In this document: positions 7,131-7,589 of the stretch, one piece after another
Numbering within the stretch: position 1 is the first letter of the stretch
Layout of the letters: each line of letters opens with the position of its first letter
NCBI GenBank assembly: GCA_002292945.1
Contig: DBCG01000114.1
Span: forward strand, 1 to 7,589
Direction of reading: 5' to 3'
Source: Proteobacteria bacterium UBA964
GTDB taxonomy: Bacteria > Pseudomonadota > Gammaproteobacteria > Steroidobacterales > Steroidobacteraceae
Length of the DNA stretch: 7,589 nt
Translations under genes and position numbers: made by a program
Notes under the pieces: generated by a model
Database searches by the model: none
Seen by the model: only the letters and a program-made list of their open reading frames with translations
What the model was told of the DNA's origin: nothing

Positions 7131-7589
7131 ATGCTAGAGATCAAAGACCTCCACGCCCGCGTCGGCGACCGCAAGGTGCTCGACGGGATCAACCTGCGAG
7201 TGCCGAACGGCGAGGTGCACGCGATCATGGGCCCGAACGGCTCGGGCAAGAGCACGCTCGCCTATGTGCTGGCCGGGCGACCAGGTTACGAGGTCACGGG
7301 CGGCAGCGTGCTCTTCCGCGGCCAAGACCTGCTCACCATGGCCCCCGAAGAACGGGCACAGGCTGGCCTCTTCCTCGGCTTCCAGTACCCCGTGGAGATC
7401 CCTGGGGTGAACAACGTCTACCTGCTCAAGGCCGCGCTCAACGCAGCGCGCAAGCACCGCGGCTTGCCTGAAGTGGACGCCTTCGAGTTCCTGCAGTTGG
7501 TGCGCGGCAAGATGAAGCTGATGCAGATGGACGAGGCGTTCCTCTCGCGCGGGGTCAATGAAGGGTTCTCGGGCGGCGAGAAGAAGCGC
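7131..7589 (+). CDS. sufC: SufC, ATPase of the SufBCD complex (partial, runs off the window)
   Basis: SufC is the cytoplasmic ABC-type ATPase that drives shape changes in SufBCD during Fe-S cluster assembly. The window holds the first 153 codons of about 250. It opens MLEIKDLHARVGDRKVLDGI, with Walker A GPNGSGKST at 34-42 (Lys40), the SufC-typical EVTGGSVLFRGQDLL (54-68), Q-loop Gln85 in LGFQYPVEIPGV, and ends within the signature FSGGEKKR (146-153). Walker B and the switch histidine lie beyond the edge. Its ATG follows sufB by 16 bases, and AAGAGAG in this gap is a modest ribosome-binding site. GFQYP, followed by an insert before the signature, separates SufC from transport ATPases. sufD and sufS would be expected next, which cannot be seen here. 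Confidence 0.96.
   Translation, partial: MLEIKDLHARVGDRKVLDGINLRVPNGEVHAIMGPNGSGKSTLAYVLAGRPGYEVTGGSVLFRGQDLLTMAPEERAQAGLFLGFQYPVEIPGVNNVYLLKAALNAARKHRGLPEVDAFEFLQLVRGKMKLMQMDEAFLSRGVNEGFSGGEKKR

Overview
This is a GC-rich chromosomal window from a Gram-negative proteobacterium. An outer-membrane lipid-trafficking system (Mla) implies a diderm. The SUF regulator opening with an IRISKMTDYATV-type N-terminus, directly followed by sufB and sufC, resembles the gammaproteobacterial (Xanthomonas-like) SUF layout. I infer a gammaproteobacterium and cannot narrow it further. No tRNA, rRNA, insertion sequence, CRISPR array or phage gene is visible, and no stretch over 300 bases lacks a gene.

Layout. 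(1) Bases 61-858, plus strand: mlaA, the outer-membrane lipoprotein of the Mla pathway. (2) Bases 4992 down to 845, minus strand: a tightly packed cluster in transcription order fba (class I fructose-bisphosphate aldolase), mlaF, mlaE, mlaD, mlaC, mlaB. Junctions are a 2-base gap (fba/mlaF), a 4-base overlap (mlaF/mlaE), a 33-base gap (mlaE/mlaD), a 1- or 4-base overlap (mlaD/mlaC) and a 4-base overlap (mlaC/mlaB). The cluster meets mlaA tail to tail, and the ends of mlaB and mlaA overlap by 14 bases. (3) Bases 4993-5168: a divergent intergenic region of 176 bases with candidate promoters in both directions and an IscR-like dyad. (4) Bases 5169-7589, plus strand: the start of a SUF iron-sulfur assembly operon, with an Rrf2-family regulator, sufB and the first 153 codons of sufC; the window ends inside the sufC signature motif.

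How they work together. MlaFEDB form the inner-membrane ABC complex, MlaC is the periplasmic lipid carrier and MlaA the outer-membrane component, so all six Mla proteins are encoded in about 4 kb, but on two converging transcripts. The aldolase has no known link to lipid transport; its position is probably a matter of shared transcription. The SUF part builds Fe-S clusters: SufB is the scaffold, SufC its ATPase, and the Rrf2 protein (three cysteines spaced as in IscR) probably senses cluster status and controls its own operon.

All genes belong to known families and I see no undescribed system. What merits a second look is arrangement: the overlapping convergent mlaA/mlaB ends, the aldolase leading the mla operon, the repeat-encoded acidic tail of MlaA, and the divergent promoter region.
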